From an uncultured Clostridium sp. (GTDB lineage Bacteria > Bacillota > Clostridia > UBA1212 > UBA1255): a stretch of DNA of 64,000 nucleotides. This document shows, in pieces, positions 8,290 through 17,778 of this stretch. Below the pieces are notes generated by a model. The model had not been told where the DNA came from. It saw only the letters and a list, made by a program, of their open reading frames with translations, and made no database searches. The position numbers were made by a program, and so were the translations under genes. The first letter of the stretch is position 1, and every line of letters starts with the position of its first letter. The stretch is from positions 1-64,000 of the forward strand of contig UQSG01000003.1 of assembly GCA_900543695.1 (NCBI GenBank), in the 5' to 3' direction.

Positions 8290-8874
8290 TTATATTCTCT
8301 TTTCCATGATCTTGTCGATCAGGCCGTACTCGAGCGCCTCCTGCGCAGACATATAATTATCTCTTTCCGTATCGGCAATGACCTTTTCAAGCGGCTGCCC
8401 CGTTCTTTCGCTCAGGATCCTGTTTAATTTGTCCTTGATCTTCAGAATCTGTTCCGCCTGGATTTTAATGTCAGTGGCCTGGCCTCTCGCGCCCCCGAGC
8501 GGCTGATGAATCATGATCTCGCTGTTCGGCAGAGACAGGCGTTTGCCTTTCGCGCCCGCCGCAAGGAGAAAGGCGCCCATGCTGGCAGCCATGCCGACGC
8601 AAATTGTCGAAACATCACATTTAATAAACTGCATTGTATCATAAATTGCCATTCCCGAGGTCACAGACCCGCCCGGACTATTGATATAAAGCTGTATATC
8701 CTTATCGGGATTTTCCGATTCCAGGAACAAAAGCTGTGCCACAACCAGGCTTGCCGTTACATCGTTTACCTCATCGCTCAGCACAATGATCCTGTCATTC
8801 AGCAATCTGGAAAAAATATCGTACGACCGTTCGCCTCTGCTCGTCTGTTCAATAACAATCGGTACCAAAGCCAT
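8290..8874 (-). CDS. clpP: ClpP, ATP-dependent Clp protease proteolytic subunit
   Basis: 194 residues. Barrel-forming serine protease; the triad is visible as Ser98 (GMAASMGAF), His123 (MIHQPLGG) and Asp172 (TERDNYM). Lies between tig and clpX in the order found across Firmicutes, and partners with the ClpX encoded downstream. The N-terminus is short with little propeptide, typical for Firmicute ClpP. Confidence 0.96.
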   Translation of the reverse strand: MALVPIVIEQTSRGERSYDIFSRLLNDRIIVLSDEVNDVTASLVVAQLLFLESENPDKDIQLYINSPGGSVTSGMAIYDTMQFIKCDVSTICVGMAASMGAFLLAAGAKGKRLSLPNSEIMIHQPLGGARGQATDIKIQAEQILKIKDKLNRILSERTGQPLEKVIADTERDNYMSAQEALEYGLIDKIMEKRI

Positions 8875-8942
8875 AATAAAACTCCATTTCTCCGACGCGT
8901 AAAATATTCCTATGATGAGGAAGAGCTGCGCCTCCCGCCGGT

Positions 8943-10340
8943 TCAGGCGTCCTCTTCTTTTTTCTCCTCAGCTTTTTGGGCGGAGGCTTTGCGTTTTGCA
9001 GCCGCGGGTTTTGTCTCCTCTGCCGCTTTCTCTTCCGGCTCCTGTTTCTCTGCCGCCGGCACTTTGACCGCCGTTTCATAGATCAGATCGACGGCTTTGC
9101 GGCGTTTCACCTCCTCGGCGATATCGTCGCGCCTGTCTTTAAACATTTCCTTAACCTCTTCGACAGTCTTCTTAAGATACTCCGCCGCCTGCTCAAATTC
9201 TTTTTCAAACTCTTCTTCGGAAACGGAAATGGCCTCCGCCTCGGAAATGGCTTCGAGAACAAGATCTCTCCTGACGTTCATTTCAGCCTCCGGACGAATA
9301 TTTTCCCGGAACTTCTCCACCGTAATTCCCATGTACTGGCAATAATTTTCCAGCGTCATTCCGTACATTCCGACACGGTTTTCGGTGCGCTTTATTTCGG
9401 CTGCAACCTCGGCATCGATCATGCACTCCGGAATATCAAGCTCCGCATTGTCAATCGCCGCCTTCAGAGCTTCCTCCGTCATGGCCGCTTTCGAAGCTTT
9501 TTCTTTATTCTCCGCGAGCTTCTTCGCCAGATCCGCTCTGTATTCTGCAAGCGTGTCGAACTCACTGACATCGGACGCAAATTCGTCGTTGATTTCCGGA
9601 ATTTCCTGTTTCTGGATCTCGTGAATTTTTACTTTAAATTCCGAGTCCTTTCCCTTCAGCTCCTCCGCGTGATAGTCCTCGGGGAATTTTACATTAATTG
9701 TAATCTCGTCTCCGGTATTTGCGCCGACCAGCTGCTCTTCAAATCCGGGAATAAACTGACCGGAACCGAGCTTCAGCTTGAAATTCTCGCCTTTTCCGCC
9801 GTCAAACGCATTTCCGTCGATAAATCCTTCAAAATCGATCGTGACCGTGTCGCCCGTTTCAGCCGGCCGATCCTCGACCGTTACCATGCGCGCGTTTTTC
9901 TCAGCCTCGCTCCGGATCGCCTGATCGATTTCCTCGTCCGTCAGCGCAGAAGGCACCTCGGTAATCTCAAGCTCCTTATAACGTCCGAGCTTAACTTCCG
10001 GCTTCGTATACACTTCAAGGGAAAACGCCATGCCGTCCTTGTCCATTTTTGTTACCTTAACATTCTGCGGATAGGAAACCGGCTTGAGCCCCAGCTCGGG
10101 AATGGATCCGTAATACAGATCCGTAATAATATATTCTTCCGCGTCTCCGAAAAGAACCTCCTGTCCGTAAAATTGTTCTACCAATTTCCGCGGCGCCTTT
10201 CCCGGGCGGAATCCATGTACGTTAAAATTCCTTTTGTTTTTCTGAAAAGAGTACGCCAGGCCCTCTTCCACCTTGTCCGCGTCCGCTTCATATGTTAATC
10301 TGACTAAATTCTTATCGATAACTTCCTGATTGACCGCCAT
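8943..10340 (-). CDS. tig: Trigger factor, ribosome-associated chaperone and prolyl isomerase
   Basis: 465 residues. N-terminal ribosome-binding part with the FRPGKAPRK signature (about 44-52), central FKBP-type PPIase domain (about 155-245, ETGDTVTIDFEGFIDG), then a helical C-terminal chaperone arm. The tail (last about 45 residues) is a Lys/Ala/Glu-rich low-complexity extension (PEEKAAEETKPAAAKRK) beyond the usual end. Start set at 10340 (MAVNQEVI) because TGGAGGT lies 6 bp upstream; the GTG/ATG at 10367 has none. First gene of the tig-clpP-clpX set. Confidence 0.95.
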   Translation of the reverse strand: MAVNQEVIDKNLVRLTYEADADKVEEGLAYSFQKNKRNFNVHGFRPGKAPRKLVEQFYGQEVLFGDAEEYIITDLYYGSIPELGLKPVSYPQNVKVTKMDKDGMAFSLEVYTKPEVKLGRYKELEITEVPSALTDEEIDQAIRSEAEKNARMVTVEDRPAETGDTVTIDFEGFIDGNAFDGGKGENFKLKLGSGQFIPGFEEQLVGANTGDEITINVKFPEDYHAEELKGKDSEFKVKIHEIQKQEIPEINDEFASDVSEFDTLAEYRADLAKKLAENKEKASKAAMTEEALKAAIDNAELDIPECMIDAEVAAEIKRTENRVGMYGMTLENYCQYMGITVEKFRENIRPEAEMNVRRDLVLEAISEAEAISVSEEEFEKEFEQAAEYLKKTVEEVKEMFKDRRDDIAEEVKRRKAVDLIYETAVKVPAAEKQEPEEKAAEETKPAAAKRKASAQKAEEKKEEDA

Positions 10341-10414
10341 GATAATACCTCCACACACCCGTACCAATATAATAATTATATATAAAAAAGCCTGCCGTTA
10401 AACCAGCAAGCTAC

Positions 10415-10464
10415 AAAAAACCATTTCAGGCAGGAACCGCCTCCGGGCGGCCCCGCCGCCTGAA
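10415..10464 (-). terminator. Rho-independent terminator after rpmE
   Basis: On the minus strand, TTCAGGC (10458-10464) and GCCTGAA (10425-10431) can pair, with a G/C-rich inner part. A TTTTTT run follows at 10415-10420, 16 bases after the rpmE stop. Confidence 0.7.
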
Positions 10465-10479
10465 TCTCTCGTAACCGGC

Positions 10480-10677
10480 TTACAGACCATATCTCTTGTT
10501 AAACTTGTCTACCCGGCCGCCGGTATCAACCAGCTTCTGCTTTCCTGTGTAGAAAGGATGGCACTTTGAACAAATTTCAACGGAAATATTTTTCTTTGTC
10601 GAATAAGTTGTAAATGTCTCTCCACAAGCGCATTTTGCTGTTGTTTCTTCAAACTTGGGATGAATTCCCTCTTTCAT
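10480..10677 (-). CDS. rpmE: 50S ribosomal protein L31, zinc-ribbon type
   Basis: 65 residues. Starts MKEGIHPKFEETTAKCACGE. Cysteines as C-x-C and C-x2-C (KCACG and CSKCHPFYTG) mark the zinc-binding form rather than the Cys-less YtiA form. The conserved HPFYTGKQK and the ending GRVDKFNKRYGL are diagnostic. Stands alone between two hairpins. Confidence 0.97.
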   Translation of the reverse strand: MKEGIHPKFEETTAKCACGETFTTYSTKKNISVEICSKCHPFYTGKQKLVDTGGRVDKFNKRYGL

Positions 10678-10714
10678 TCCATGTCACCTTCTTTCACAGG
10701 GGATATAATAATCC

Positions 10715-10759
10715 GCAAAAATGCCTTCTGTCACTGCATGTGACAGAAAAGCATTTTGC
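10715..10759 (-). terminator. Hairpin at the end of the glycosidase transcript
   Basis: GCAAAA-TGC-TTCTGTCA pairs with TGACAGAA-GCATTTTGC around the 7-base loop CTGCATG. It lies 22 bases after the stop of the minus-strand glycoside hydrolase gene, with the T run inside the 3' arm. It may also insulate the rpmE promoter. Confidence 0.55.
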
Positions 10760-10781
10760 ATTATACCACAGAAGGCCGCAA

Positions 10782-12872
10782 TCATGCAACCTTTTTTTTA
10801 CGTCCCGTCACGACCAGCACGATCACGACTGCGGCAATGACCGCGACCGCAGCGCCGATGCATACCCAGAGATACCAGGCTACACCGCTTTCTTCTGCGG
10901 AACCCGGAGCGGCAGCAAGCTCTGTATTGAAAGAAAACATAAATCTTCCTCCGGGCGCTACATCGCCGTATTTATAGAAGTCAAGAATATCCCCGCTGTC
11001 CTCCGTCGTCTCCGGCGCCAGCGTGTTGTCCGCCCATTTGAAATGAAACGCGGGCATCTTGCCGCTTTGATCCGTAAGGCCCAAAACAGAACGCGGAATC
11101 GAAAGCTGGATTCTGTTTCCTTTTACGGAGAGCTCTGCCTTGCCGGCTTCCGTAAAATTCCAGCCGCCATCCGAGCGTTCGACGATCGCTTCTGTTCCGG
11201 AAGGAGAGGTTCTGTTCACAATATATTCAAAGCCCTCCCAATTCGGACTGTTTCCCGTGAAATCGGTATCAATCAGCAGACGCATCCACGCAGGATCTGA
11301 AGGATCTGTTATATCATCAACCGTTTCGGCCATGAAATATACATTGTTCTCATCATATGCAACCTTGAACGTTACAAAGTCATTCCGCATGGTTGAATAA
11401 TTATATTTTTTGGTCCCTCTCCAGCCGGCGGAGCTGCGGTCCCACGTGCTTTTCTCATAATGGTTATATACAAGATTTACGTCTGCCCACTGATCTGCTT
11501 CACTGTGAATATCGATCGTTTTATACGTCCCGCTGCTTTCATCGGCAACGTCCGGCTTTTGAACGCCCTTGAACTTCCGGATATTTGTTACGAGCTGATA
11601 ATAGAAGTAGTCTTTCAGAACGCCGTCGGACGGTTCGATATCGCGGCTGTATTCATCCGTATATTGATCTGCAAAAGCGTTTTCCGTTCCTCCCCATTCC
11701 TGCTGGCGGATTGCAACCCATTCGTTCCAGCCGGTGATAAAAATAAAATCAGGATCGACCTCCAGCGCGTAATCCCACTGCTGCTGGAAATTAAGCCCGT
11801 AAAGGAACGCATCCTCCGTTTCCTTGTCGATCGTTACCGTTTCTCCCTTGTATTGAAAAGAATAAGAATAGTCGCCTTTTGCGTAGCCGCGTCCATATAC
11901 GCCGCCGCGGTAGTCGTTCATGGCAACCGGTCCGCCGTTGCTGTTATCGCTCGCGTTCTGCGCCACATTCACGGTCATCTGCTCAACGGAGCCGTCCTCA
12001 CGCACGCCGTATTTCGTCTGCGGATATACGGAACACCAGCCCCATTGATTTTCGCTGATATCGACATCTTCCGTAAAATAGCTCGGATTGCAGTACCTGA
12101 ACGTAAAGAAATCGAGGATTTCTTCCCCATAGCGGTCCTGCGGGCTGATACAGTTCTGGCCCGCAAGCACCAGCGGCTTGCCGTCCCAGAGGAACCAAAG
12201 ATCGCTGTATTTTCCTTCGCTGTAAAGATCTTTATAAAGCGTCTGCAGCTGCGTTTTCGTATCCGCGCCCGCTCCGAAATTCAGCATGAACGCAACCTGC
12301 GGGGTATCGACGCCCTGCTCGCGCGCCTGTGTAAAGACCTCGAAAACCGTCTCATAAGCCGGCTGCCATAAATATGTACCGTTTGTACAGTCGAAAAATA
12401 TGACGTCTACGCCGGCGTCCGCCAGCATTTCCGCATGCTTGCGCACCACATATTCATCCGTATTGATATAATAATCGAACATCGGCTTATCCCAGAAAAA
12501 GTATTTTCCGCCGGTATTTCTTCCCCACGCCTCGTGCGTATAGTCGTTCCTTGCTTCCGGATACTGCGAAATAATCTCTGTGATATTAAGGGCAGAGGTA
12601 GACTTGGCAAAATCATAATGCCAGGTCCAGTAAAACATTCCCACATATTTGCCTTCCCTTATATCTCCTACGTCCTGGTATTGGCTTACGGTTCTTCCCA
12701 GGCCGTCGACTGCCGCCCAGGTGTCCGGCTTGACCGCAGACGCCGCAGCTTCCGCAGCGGCGGGCAAGGCGAGCCCTGACAGCAGCAGGCCCGCGCATAA
12801 AAACAGCGCCGAAAGCTTACGAATCGCAGCGCGTATCTGCTGCTTGTTTTTCCTAGTTTTCATTCCGGTCAT
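10782..12872 (-). CDS. Secreted, C-terminally anchored glycoside hydrolase (GH71/GH99-like) with CBM9-like domain
   Basis: About 696 residues. A basic N-terminus and hydrophobic segment (LFLCAGLLLSGLALPAAAEA) form a signal peptide. The catalytic part (about 50-430) has a TIM-barrel look, with KYVGMFYWTWHYDF, DVIFFDCTNGTYLW and FIFITGWNEWVA near strand ends, resembling GH71/GH99-like families. About 470-650 is a CBM9-like beta-sandwich (NVYFMAETVD, WMRLLIDTDFTGNSPNWEG). The end is one membrane helix plus RKKKVA, so the enzyme should face outward on the membrane. Three ATGs (12896, 12872, 12863) are possible; 12872 is 4 bases past AAAGGAG. It overlaps the preceding permease gene. Substrate unknown. 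Confidence 0.65.
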   Translation of the reverse strand: MTGMKTRKNKQQIRAAIRKLSALFLCAGLLLSGLALPAAAEAAASAVKPDTWAAVDGLGRTVSQYQDVGDIREGKYVGMFYWTWHYDFAKSTSALNITEIISQYPEARNDYTHEAWGRNTGGKYFFWDKPMFDYYINTDEYVVRKHAEMLADAGVDVIFFDCTNGTYLWQPAYETVFEVFTQAREQGVDTPQVAFMLNFGAGADTKTQLQTLYKDLYSEGKYSDLWFLWDGKPLVLAGQNCISPQDRYGEEILDFFTFRYCNPSYFTEDVDISENQWGWCSVYPQTKYGVREDGSVEQMTVNVAQNASDNSNGGPVAMNDYRGGVYGRGYAKGDYSYSFQYKGETVTIDKETEDAFLYGLNFQQQWDYALEVDPDFIFITGWNEWVAIRQQEWGGTENAFADQYTDEYSRDIEPSDGVLKDYFYYQLVTNIRKFKGVQKPDVADESSGTYKTIDIHSEADQWADVNLVYNHYEKSTWDRSSAGWRGTKKYNYSTMRNDFVTFKVAYDENNVYFMAETVDDITDPSDPAWMRLLIDTDFTGNSPNWEGFEYIVNRTSPSGTEAIVERSDGGWNFTEAGKAELSVKGNRIQLSIPRSVLGLTDQSGKMPAFHFKWADNTLAPETTEDSGDILDFYKYGDVAPGGRFMFSFNTELAAAPGSAEESGVAWYLWVCIGAAVAVIAAVVIVLVVTGRKKKVA

Positions 12873-14145
12873 CAAACTCCTTTGGTAAAAATCCATTTTT
12901 TATTTTATTGTTTAGTCGGTTTTCGACATAACGATCGTAGAAAAGCGTTTTAAAGATCGCCGCCATCACATCCCCGATAATCATACCCGGGAGGCCGAAC
13001 AGGCCGCCGAAGATACACAGGCCGACAAGCACAAGCAGCGGGCTCACGCCCATGCGTCCCCCCACGATTTTTGGTGTGACAAACCAGTTGTCCGCCGCCT
13101 GAACCGCCAGAATGCATATGAGCGCGGCAACAATGCTGAACAGCCCCTGAGGAAGCGTAATAAATACCACAAGCGCGCCGCCGAGCCACGGCCCGATATA
13201 AGGAATCATATTCAGAAACGCCATAATAACAGCAAGCAGAATGGCGTATCTCAGCCCCGCAATCAGGAACAGTACATAAGACAGAATCAGCGTAATACAC
13301 GCCTGGAGCAATTTCCCGGCAAAATACTTCCTGAAAATCCTGTTGCACTGCGTCGCGCCCCACTGAATCGTATCCGCATGCTTTTTGGGAAGCAGCGCAT
13401 AGTTGACGCGCTTCAGCATCCGGATCGCTTTATCTTTTTCAATCAGCATATACACCGATACCATCAGCCCCATAATGGCATTAAACACGCCGCTGATTGT
13501 GGTAGAAAAAAACCGTGTCGCAAAATTGGTAATGTTTTCTGCGTTGAACCAGGCCATCACCCGTTCCTGTACCCGCTGTATATTGCTTTCGATTGTATTT
13601 TTCACTTCTTCAGAAAGATTAAAGCGGCCTTTTTCTATAATATCGTCATAAAATTCCGTTATTTTGGAAAACGCTCTGGGCAGATTATCCGCAAAGGATT
13701 TCGCCGTATCGATCAGCGTTGGAATCAGGGCGAACAGGAAAAGCGCCAAAATCAGAATCAGCGTGAAGTACGCAATTACAATGCTGAGCCCGCGCCGTAA
13801 ATTCTTCCTTTTCATTTTCTTCAGGATGCGGTTTTCCCAGATCATCATATATGCGTTCAAAATATACGCAATAATCAGGCCGACAATTAAATAGCTCAGC
13901 GTCGAGGTAATAAAAGCGCCCGCTTTTGAAAGAAAATCCTCAAAGCCCTGTATATCGAAAATAATTTTGACCGTAACAAGGATAATCAGAATATACAGAT
14001 ATATTTTCGCCGGAGTAAACCGAAGCCGCGGCAGCTTTAAGGAAGCAAAGCGTTTCTGCTTCGTTTCCGTTTTCCCCTCAGCTGCCGCGGCTGTTTCTCG
14101 GCGCTCCTCATTTCTTTTTTCTTCCGGCTCTTTATGCTCGCACAT
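12853..14145 (-). CDS. AI-2E/PerM-family membrane transporter
   Basis: 430 residues. Charged N-terminal tail (KRNEERRETAAAAEGK), then about eight hydrophobic segments with the family pattern: KIFDIQGFEDFL region, VGLIIAYILNAYMM, a long amphipathic middle (about 150-240), and the conserved C-terminal AFLNMIPYIGPWLGG and VGGRMGVSPLLVLVGLCIFGGLFGLPGM. The family exports small molecules or ions (AI-2, Na+), but the substrate of this member cannot be read. It overlaps the downstream hydrolase by about 20 bp and follows vanZ by 6 bp. Confidence 0.85.
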   Translation of the reverse strand: MCEHKEPEEKRNEERRETAAAAEGKTETKQKRFASLKLPRLRFTPAKIYLYILIILVTVKIIFDIQGFEDFLSKAGAFITSTLSYLIVGLIIAYILNAYMMIWENRILKKMKRKNLRRGLSIVIAYFTLILILALFLFALIPTLIDTAKSFADNLPRAFSKITEFYDDIIEKGRFNLSEEVKNTIESNIQRVQERVMAWFNAENITNFATRFFSTTISGVFNAIMGLMVSVYMLIEKDKAIRMLKRVNYALLPKKHADTIQWGATQCNRIFRKYFAGKLLQACITLILSYVLFLIAGLRYAILLAVIMAFLNMIPYIGPWLGGALVVFITLPQGLFSIVAALICILAVQAADNWFVTPKIVGGRMGVSPLLVLVGLCIFGGLFGLPGMIIGDVMAAIFKTLFYDRYVENRLNNKIKNGFLPKEFDDRNEN

Positions 14146-14151
14146 TGTTCC

Positions 14152-14661
14152 TCACTCTCCGATTCCGCGGCTGGCGCGTTTTTCTTTGCATGTTATACGG
14201 TTATATAATATGACAAACAATATGCATATTATTATTCCCGATACTGCTCCGAAAAAATCAATTAGCACATCGCGGACCTCGGAAGACCTGCCGCTGCTCC
14301 AAAGCTGTATCGTTTCGTCCGTTACCCCTGCCGCAAGGGAGACAAACAGCGGAATAAATACATTCTGCAAATATCTTTTCGTATAAATTCGCACGCACAG
14401 CATCAGCAGAATCCCGAGAACGGCAAATTCCCCGAAATGCGCAAGCTTTCGTACAGCTCCCTCCTCTATGGAAATCCCCGGGAGAACGGCGTTCACCGCC
14501 GTCTGAATCAGTTTCGTTACGATGCCGCTTTTTTCAGAAGATTCCTCAGCAGTGTCCAGTGAATTTCCGAAGATAAAACACACATACGCCGCCGTAACGA
14601 GAACGCAAAGCACACGCGGTAAATAACGGTGGATTTTTTCTCTGCGGGCTTCTTTTATCAC
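14152..14661 (-). CDS. VanZ-family membrane protein
   Basis: 169 residues. Four or five membrane segments with the VanZ pattern: FIFGNSLDTAEESSEKSG, RKLAHFGEFAVLGILLM and a late DETIQLWSSGRSSEVRDVLIDFFGAVSG, where EVRDVLIDFFG is the family signature. Starts with GTG in a GTGA overlap with the end of the GH78 gene, so translation is coupled. VanZ homologues modify teicoplanin susceptibility in enterococci, but most chromosomal members have no known function. Confidence 0.85.
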   Translation of the reverse strand: MIKEARREKIHRYLPRVLCVLVTAAYVCFIFGNSLDTAEESSEKSGIVTKLIQTAVNAVLPGISIEEGAVRKLAHFGEFAVLGILLMLCVRIYTKRYLQNVFIPLFVSLAAGVTDETIQLWSSGRSSEVRDVLIDFFGAVSGIIICILFVILYNRITCKEKRASRGIGE

Positions 14662-16382
14662 TCTGCAAGCGTAACTCCTTCCGGCAGGTCAATTTGGGAT
14701 TCCAGCGTTCCGTCCTCTTTTCTGCGGTGCTCCACCCGGATGATCCCATGCGGCGTCGGATATGTGCCCTTCACCCATTCAAGATCGCCCAGATTGGGAC
14801 GGATCGTCACTTTTTCACAGCCGGGCGCAGCCGGTCTGACGCCCAGCACATATTGCGACAAAAAGGCCGCCGGTCCTGAAGCCCAGCCGTGGCAAAGGCT
14901 GTGCCGGAATCCCTTGTAGCAATATGCGCCGTAGTCTCCGTGCAGATCCTTTTCTCCTTCCGCAACGAGCTCATCGATCCGGCTGGAGCCTTCCAGCCAC
15001 TCCATATTGAAATCCTCCCAGAAGGTCGTCGCGCCTCTGGAAAGCATCGCCCCCCAATACTCTCTGATAATATTCAGGGCCGCCTCAAGATCCCCCGCCT
15101 CTCCTATCGCACAAAGCATATAGTAGCCCATGAAGGTGGAAAAGCCTCTTGCGCCGCCTCTCTTGAGAACAAGGTTTGTTGTCTTTACGGGATCCGCAAG
15201 GCCGGCCAAAACGAGCAGCGCCGCCGCCTGCTTGTTTGCATAATGCTCCGGGATATGCCGTCCCAGCTTCTCAAAGGCATCGCGGCAGAGCCTGGCCGTT
15301 TCGCCATCCCCGAGTTCTGTGCACAAAAATTCCCCGGCCTGGAACGCCATCCGCATAATCCCCTGCAGGCCCGCATGAATCACATCCGGCTTATCGGCGG
15401 TAGGCCAATCTATAAACCGGTTTTCCGGAAGGTCCTCTGCGCCGTTCTCTTGAATGCGGCCTGCAAAATAGCGCAGCAGCTCGGCGAGATAATCTTTCTG
15501 TGATTCCAGGAAGGTCCGGTTTCCGTTCTGCAGGTACCAGCCGTATTGCACCATGATCCACCAAAGCGAATAAGCGGATATGCCGCACATCATTTTAGGA
15601 AGCGGCGACTCGTCCCTCGCCAGATCCAGGCTCCGCTCCACGCTTTCGTCGTACCCAAAAACAGCCTGAATTGTGGAGGTTTCGGGATGAATGTCTCCGA
15701 TCCAAACCAGGCGGTCCCTTTTAATCCCGTCCCAAACGTATTCCTGCATATTCAAATGAACCGTATACGCAGCGGTATTCCAGATTTTATTGACAAGCTC
15801 GTCGCTGCATTCAAAGGAGCCTTTATATTCAAGCTCCCTGTATACAAAAATTCCCTGAACAGCCTGCAGGGTAATCATGGCTTCCGGATCCACGACATCA
15901 ATCCGGACGAAGCGGAAGCCGCTCGGTCCGATTTCCGGCATGCTGAGGAACCCAACGTCAATAATCTGGTCTCTGTTGATGTGGTCGTTCGTGGCATTTT
16001 TTTCTCCGCCAAGCTCCGCCATCGCCTCCGAGGCGGATTCCCCAAAGCGGATTCTGAGGCGGACACGCTGCGGACTTACGGAATGTATGTATAATTTGAC
16101 ATACCCGTGAAACTCCACGCCGAAATCCAGCAAAATGCCCGCGCTTTTTCCCTTGCTTTCCAGTCGGCACTGTTCCGGCACATTGAAATGGATCTGCTTC
16201 ACATGCGGCTTCAGCAGCGCTTCCGCGCCTGTCACCTCGGCCTTCTCCGTCTGCGTCATCCAGAGAATGCGCTTCGGCGTCATAAAACGCCGTACTCTTT
16301 TATCCGCTTCCGTATCGCGAAAAATAGCCTCATCCCTGATCCCGTATGGGACTTTATTTAAACATTCGTTCTGTTCGTTCAT
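14658..16382 (-). CDS. GH78 alpha-L-rhamnosidase-like protein (cytoplasmic)
   Basis: 574 residues, no signal peptide. An N-terminal beta-sandwich (about 60-190) is followed by an (alpha/alpha)6 barrel. The GH78 signature WDGIKRDRLVWIGDIHPE (about 225-242) carries the catalytic acid region, and the family ends GPAAFLSQYVLGVRP and VTIRPNLGDLEWVKGTYPTPHG are present. Release of terminal L-rhamnose from oligosaccharides taken up by the cell is the expected role. Start at 16382 (MNEQNE) has GGAGGG 8 bases upstream; the open frame extends further but without a site. Leads the vanZ and permease genes in one transcript. Confidence 0.82.
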   Translation of the reverse strand: MNEQNECLNKVPYGIRDEAIFRDTEADKRVRRFMTPKRILWMTQTEKAEVTGAEALLKPHVKQIHFNVPEQCRLESKGKSAGILLDFGVEFHGYVKLYIHSVSPQRVRLRIRFGESASEAMAELGGEKNATNDHINRDQIIDVGFLSMPEIGPSGFRFVRIDVVDPEAMITLQAVQGIFVYRELEYKGSFECSDELVNKIWNTAAYTVHLNMQEYVWDGIKRDRLVWIGDIHPETSTIQAVFGYDESVERSLDLARDESPLPKMMCGISAYSLWWIMVQYGWYLQNGNRTFLESQKDYLAELLRYFAGRIQENGAEDLPENRFIDWPTADKPDVIHAGLQGIMRMAFQAGEFLCTELGDGETARLCRDAFEKLGRHIPEHYANKQAAALLVLAGLADPVKTTNLVLKRGGARGFSTFMGYYMLCAIGEAGDLEAALNIIREYWGAMLSRGATTFWEDFNMEWLEGSSRIDELVAEGEKDLHGDYGAYCYKGFRHSLCHGWASGPAAFLSQYVLGVRPAAPGCEKVTIRPNLGDLEWVKGTYPTPHGIIRVEHRRKEDGTLESQIDLPEGVTLAE

Positions 16383-16509
16383 ATTGGCAGCCCTCCATAT
16401 TTGCATATAGCAGAAGTATAGCAATCAATCTGAGATTCGTCAACGAAAAATAATCCCGTAAAGCCGCAGGCTCCGCAGGTTTCCGCTCTCCGGACAAGGG
16501 CCGGGAAGC

Positions 16510-17778
16510 TCAGGAAGGAATCTGCATCGTTCCCAGAAAAATCGGCAGATTCGCAGCGTTATCAATGATTGCATAGACGAATGGGCGATCAAGCTTTACC
16601 GTATAATCGTACATCGGCGCCGATTTAGCTTCTATGGAGACCGCGCTTGCCGCTCCAGCTCTCGTCCCCAGCTCGCTGACAGAAATAAAAGTCTTATGAA
16701 TTACTTTTCCGATATAAAGATTGCCGAGCGAAGAGCTGCCGAGTCTTGTAAAATCAGCCGTTTCGGAAGAAAATGCCGAAGACATGCCCATCTGCGCCAG
16801 CGCATCGTTCAGCGCAGCAGAATACTCGCAGCTGAATTTCGGAAGCCAGGCATCGACGGAGGCGCTTTCTGCATTAGAAAAAACAGAAAGAAGACGCGCC
16901 CCGGACAGGGAAGCAGCATACTCCTCAAGCGGAATTGCTTCGTCGGGAAGAAGCGCAGCGAACCCATACTTTCCGCCTTTATAATTCTTGATAAATCCCA
17001 CGGCATTTTCGTCTCGGATATATTTTGTTTCACACGAACGCATCATCTGAACGTCACAGGCCGTCCCGTCGCCGCGCGTAAAGGTTCCGCCCACGACGTC
17101 ATGCTTCTGATAGGGAGTTTCCCACTCCGCGTCAAAAACAAGCGCATTGATCAGATACAGCATTTCCGAGGAATCGAGCTCCTCTATGATTTTGTCAATC
17201 ATGCCGTCCGTATTTTTCTCTATCCAGCAGTTAATATCTTTCACGGTCTGACTGTCGAAGGCGGATTGATAGGCAGCGGCGTTATAGTAATCGGCATTTT
17301 TCTGGAGGAACTCGCTATTCACCTGCAGCAGGCCTTCGTCTGCTCGGAACCAGATAGAATTTGCGATTTCCAAGCGGGATTTCTCCCCGGAGGGCAGATT
17401 TTTTACATATGTGTGTAAATATTCGTTCAGTTCCTCAATCGGCAGCGATCCGCCCAGCACTTTTTCCATTTCCGCTTTCGTCTGCGTATCCGCGCCGTTT
17501 GCCGTCATCGCTAGCGCCAGCATGGCAGACAGCGGAGATACCAGGGGATTTTCCTGTTGCCCGGACGCAGATATATTACGGAAAAGAGCCGCTGCAAAAT
17601 CTGCAGAGGCCAGGAGAAACGCTTCGTCAGCAGCCTTTTCCGCGACCGGCCCCGCTTTTATTCCCTCCATCAGGTCCGCCGCCTTGATTTCGGCGGAGCA
17701 TCCGGTAAAATGCAGCAGCATTCCGCCTGTCAATAAAATACACAATAAAATGATTCTTAAATTCTGTCTTGCTTGCAT
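16510..17778 (-). CDS. Serpin-family serine protease inhibitor, lipoprotein
   Basis: 422 residues. Lipobox at HFTGC (Cys27) predicts a membrane-tethered lipoprotein. The serpin fold follows: NPLVSPLSAMLALAMTANGA, FDAEWETPY, and the C-terminal DRPFVYAIIDNAANLPIFLGTM. The reactive loop keeps an inhibitory hinge: Glu369, Gly371, Thr372, then A/G/S-rich residues to 379. Counting 17 residues from Glu369 puts P1 at Lys385 and P1' at Ser386, which predicts a trypsin-like target. A TATAAT (minus, 17914-17919) upstream may be the promoter -10. Serpins are sporadic in gut Firmicutes and bifidobacteria, where they block host or microbial proteases. Confidence 0.88.
   Translation of the reverse strand: MQARQNLRIILLCILLTGGMLLHFTGCSAEIKAADLMEGIKAGPVAEKAADEAFLLASADFAAALFRNISASGQQENPLVSPLSAMLALAMTANGADTQTKAEMEKVLGGSLPIEELNEYLHTYVKNLPSGEKSRLEIANSIWFRADEGLLQVNSEFLQKNADYYNAAAYQSAFDSQTVKDINCWIEKNTDGMIDKIIEELDSSEMLYLINALVFDAEWETPYQKHDVVGGTFTRGDGTACDVQMMRSCETKYIRDENAVGFIKNYKGGKYGFAALLPDEAIPLEEYAASLSGARLLSVFSNAESASVDAWLPKFSCEYSAALNDALAQMGMSSAFSSETADFTRLGSSSLGNLYIGKVIHKTFISVSELGTRAGAASAVSIEAKSAPMYDYTVKLDRPFVYAIIDNAANLPIFLGTMQIPS

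Noticed and set aside
8976..10298. Long open frame of 440 codons on the plus strand
   Set aside because: It is the exact antisense of tig, has no family features and lacks a ribosome site; the tig frame is unmistakable.
11460..12371. Plus-strand frame of about 300 codons
   Set aside because: Antisense shadow of the GH71/99-like enzyme, with a composition unlike real proteins (Ile/Arg/Phe-rich).
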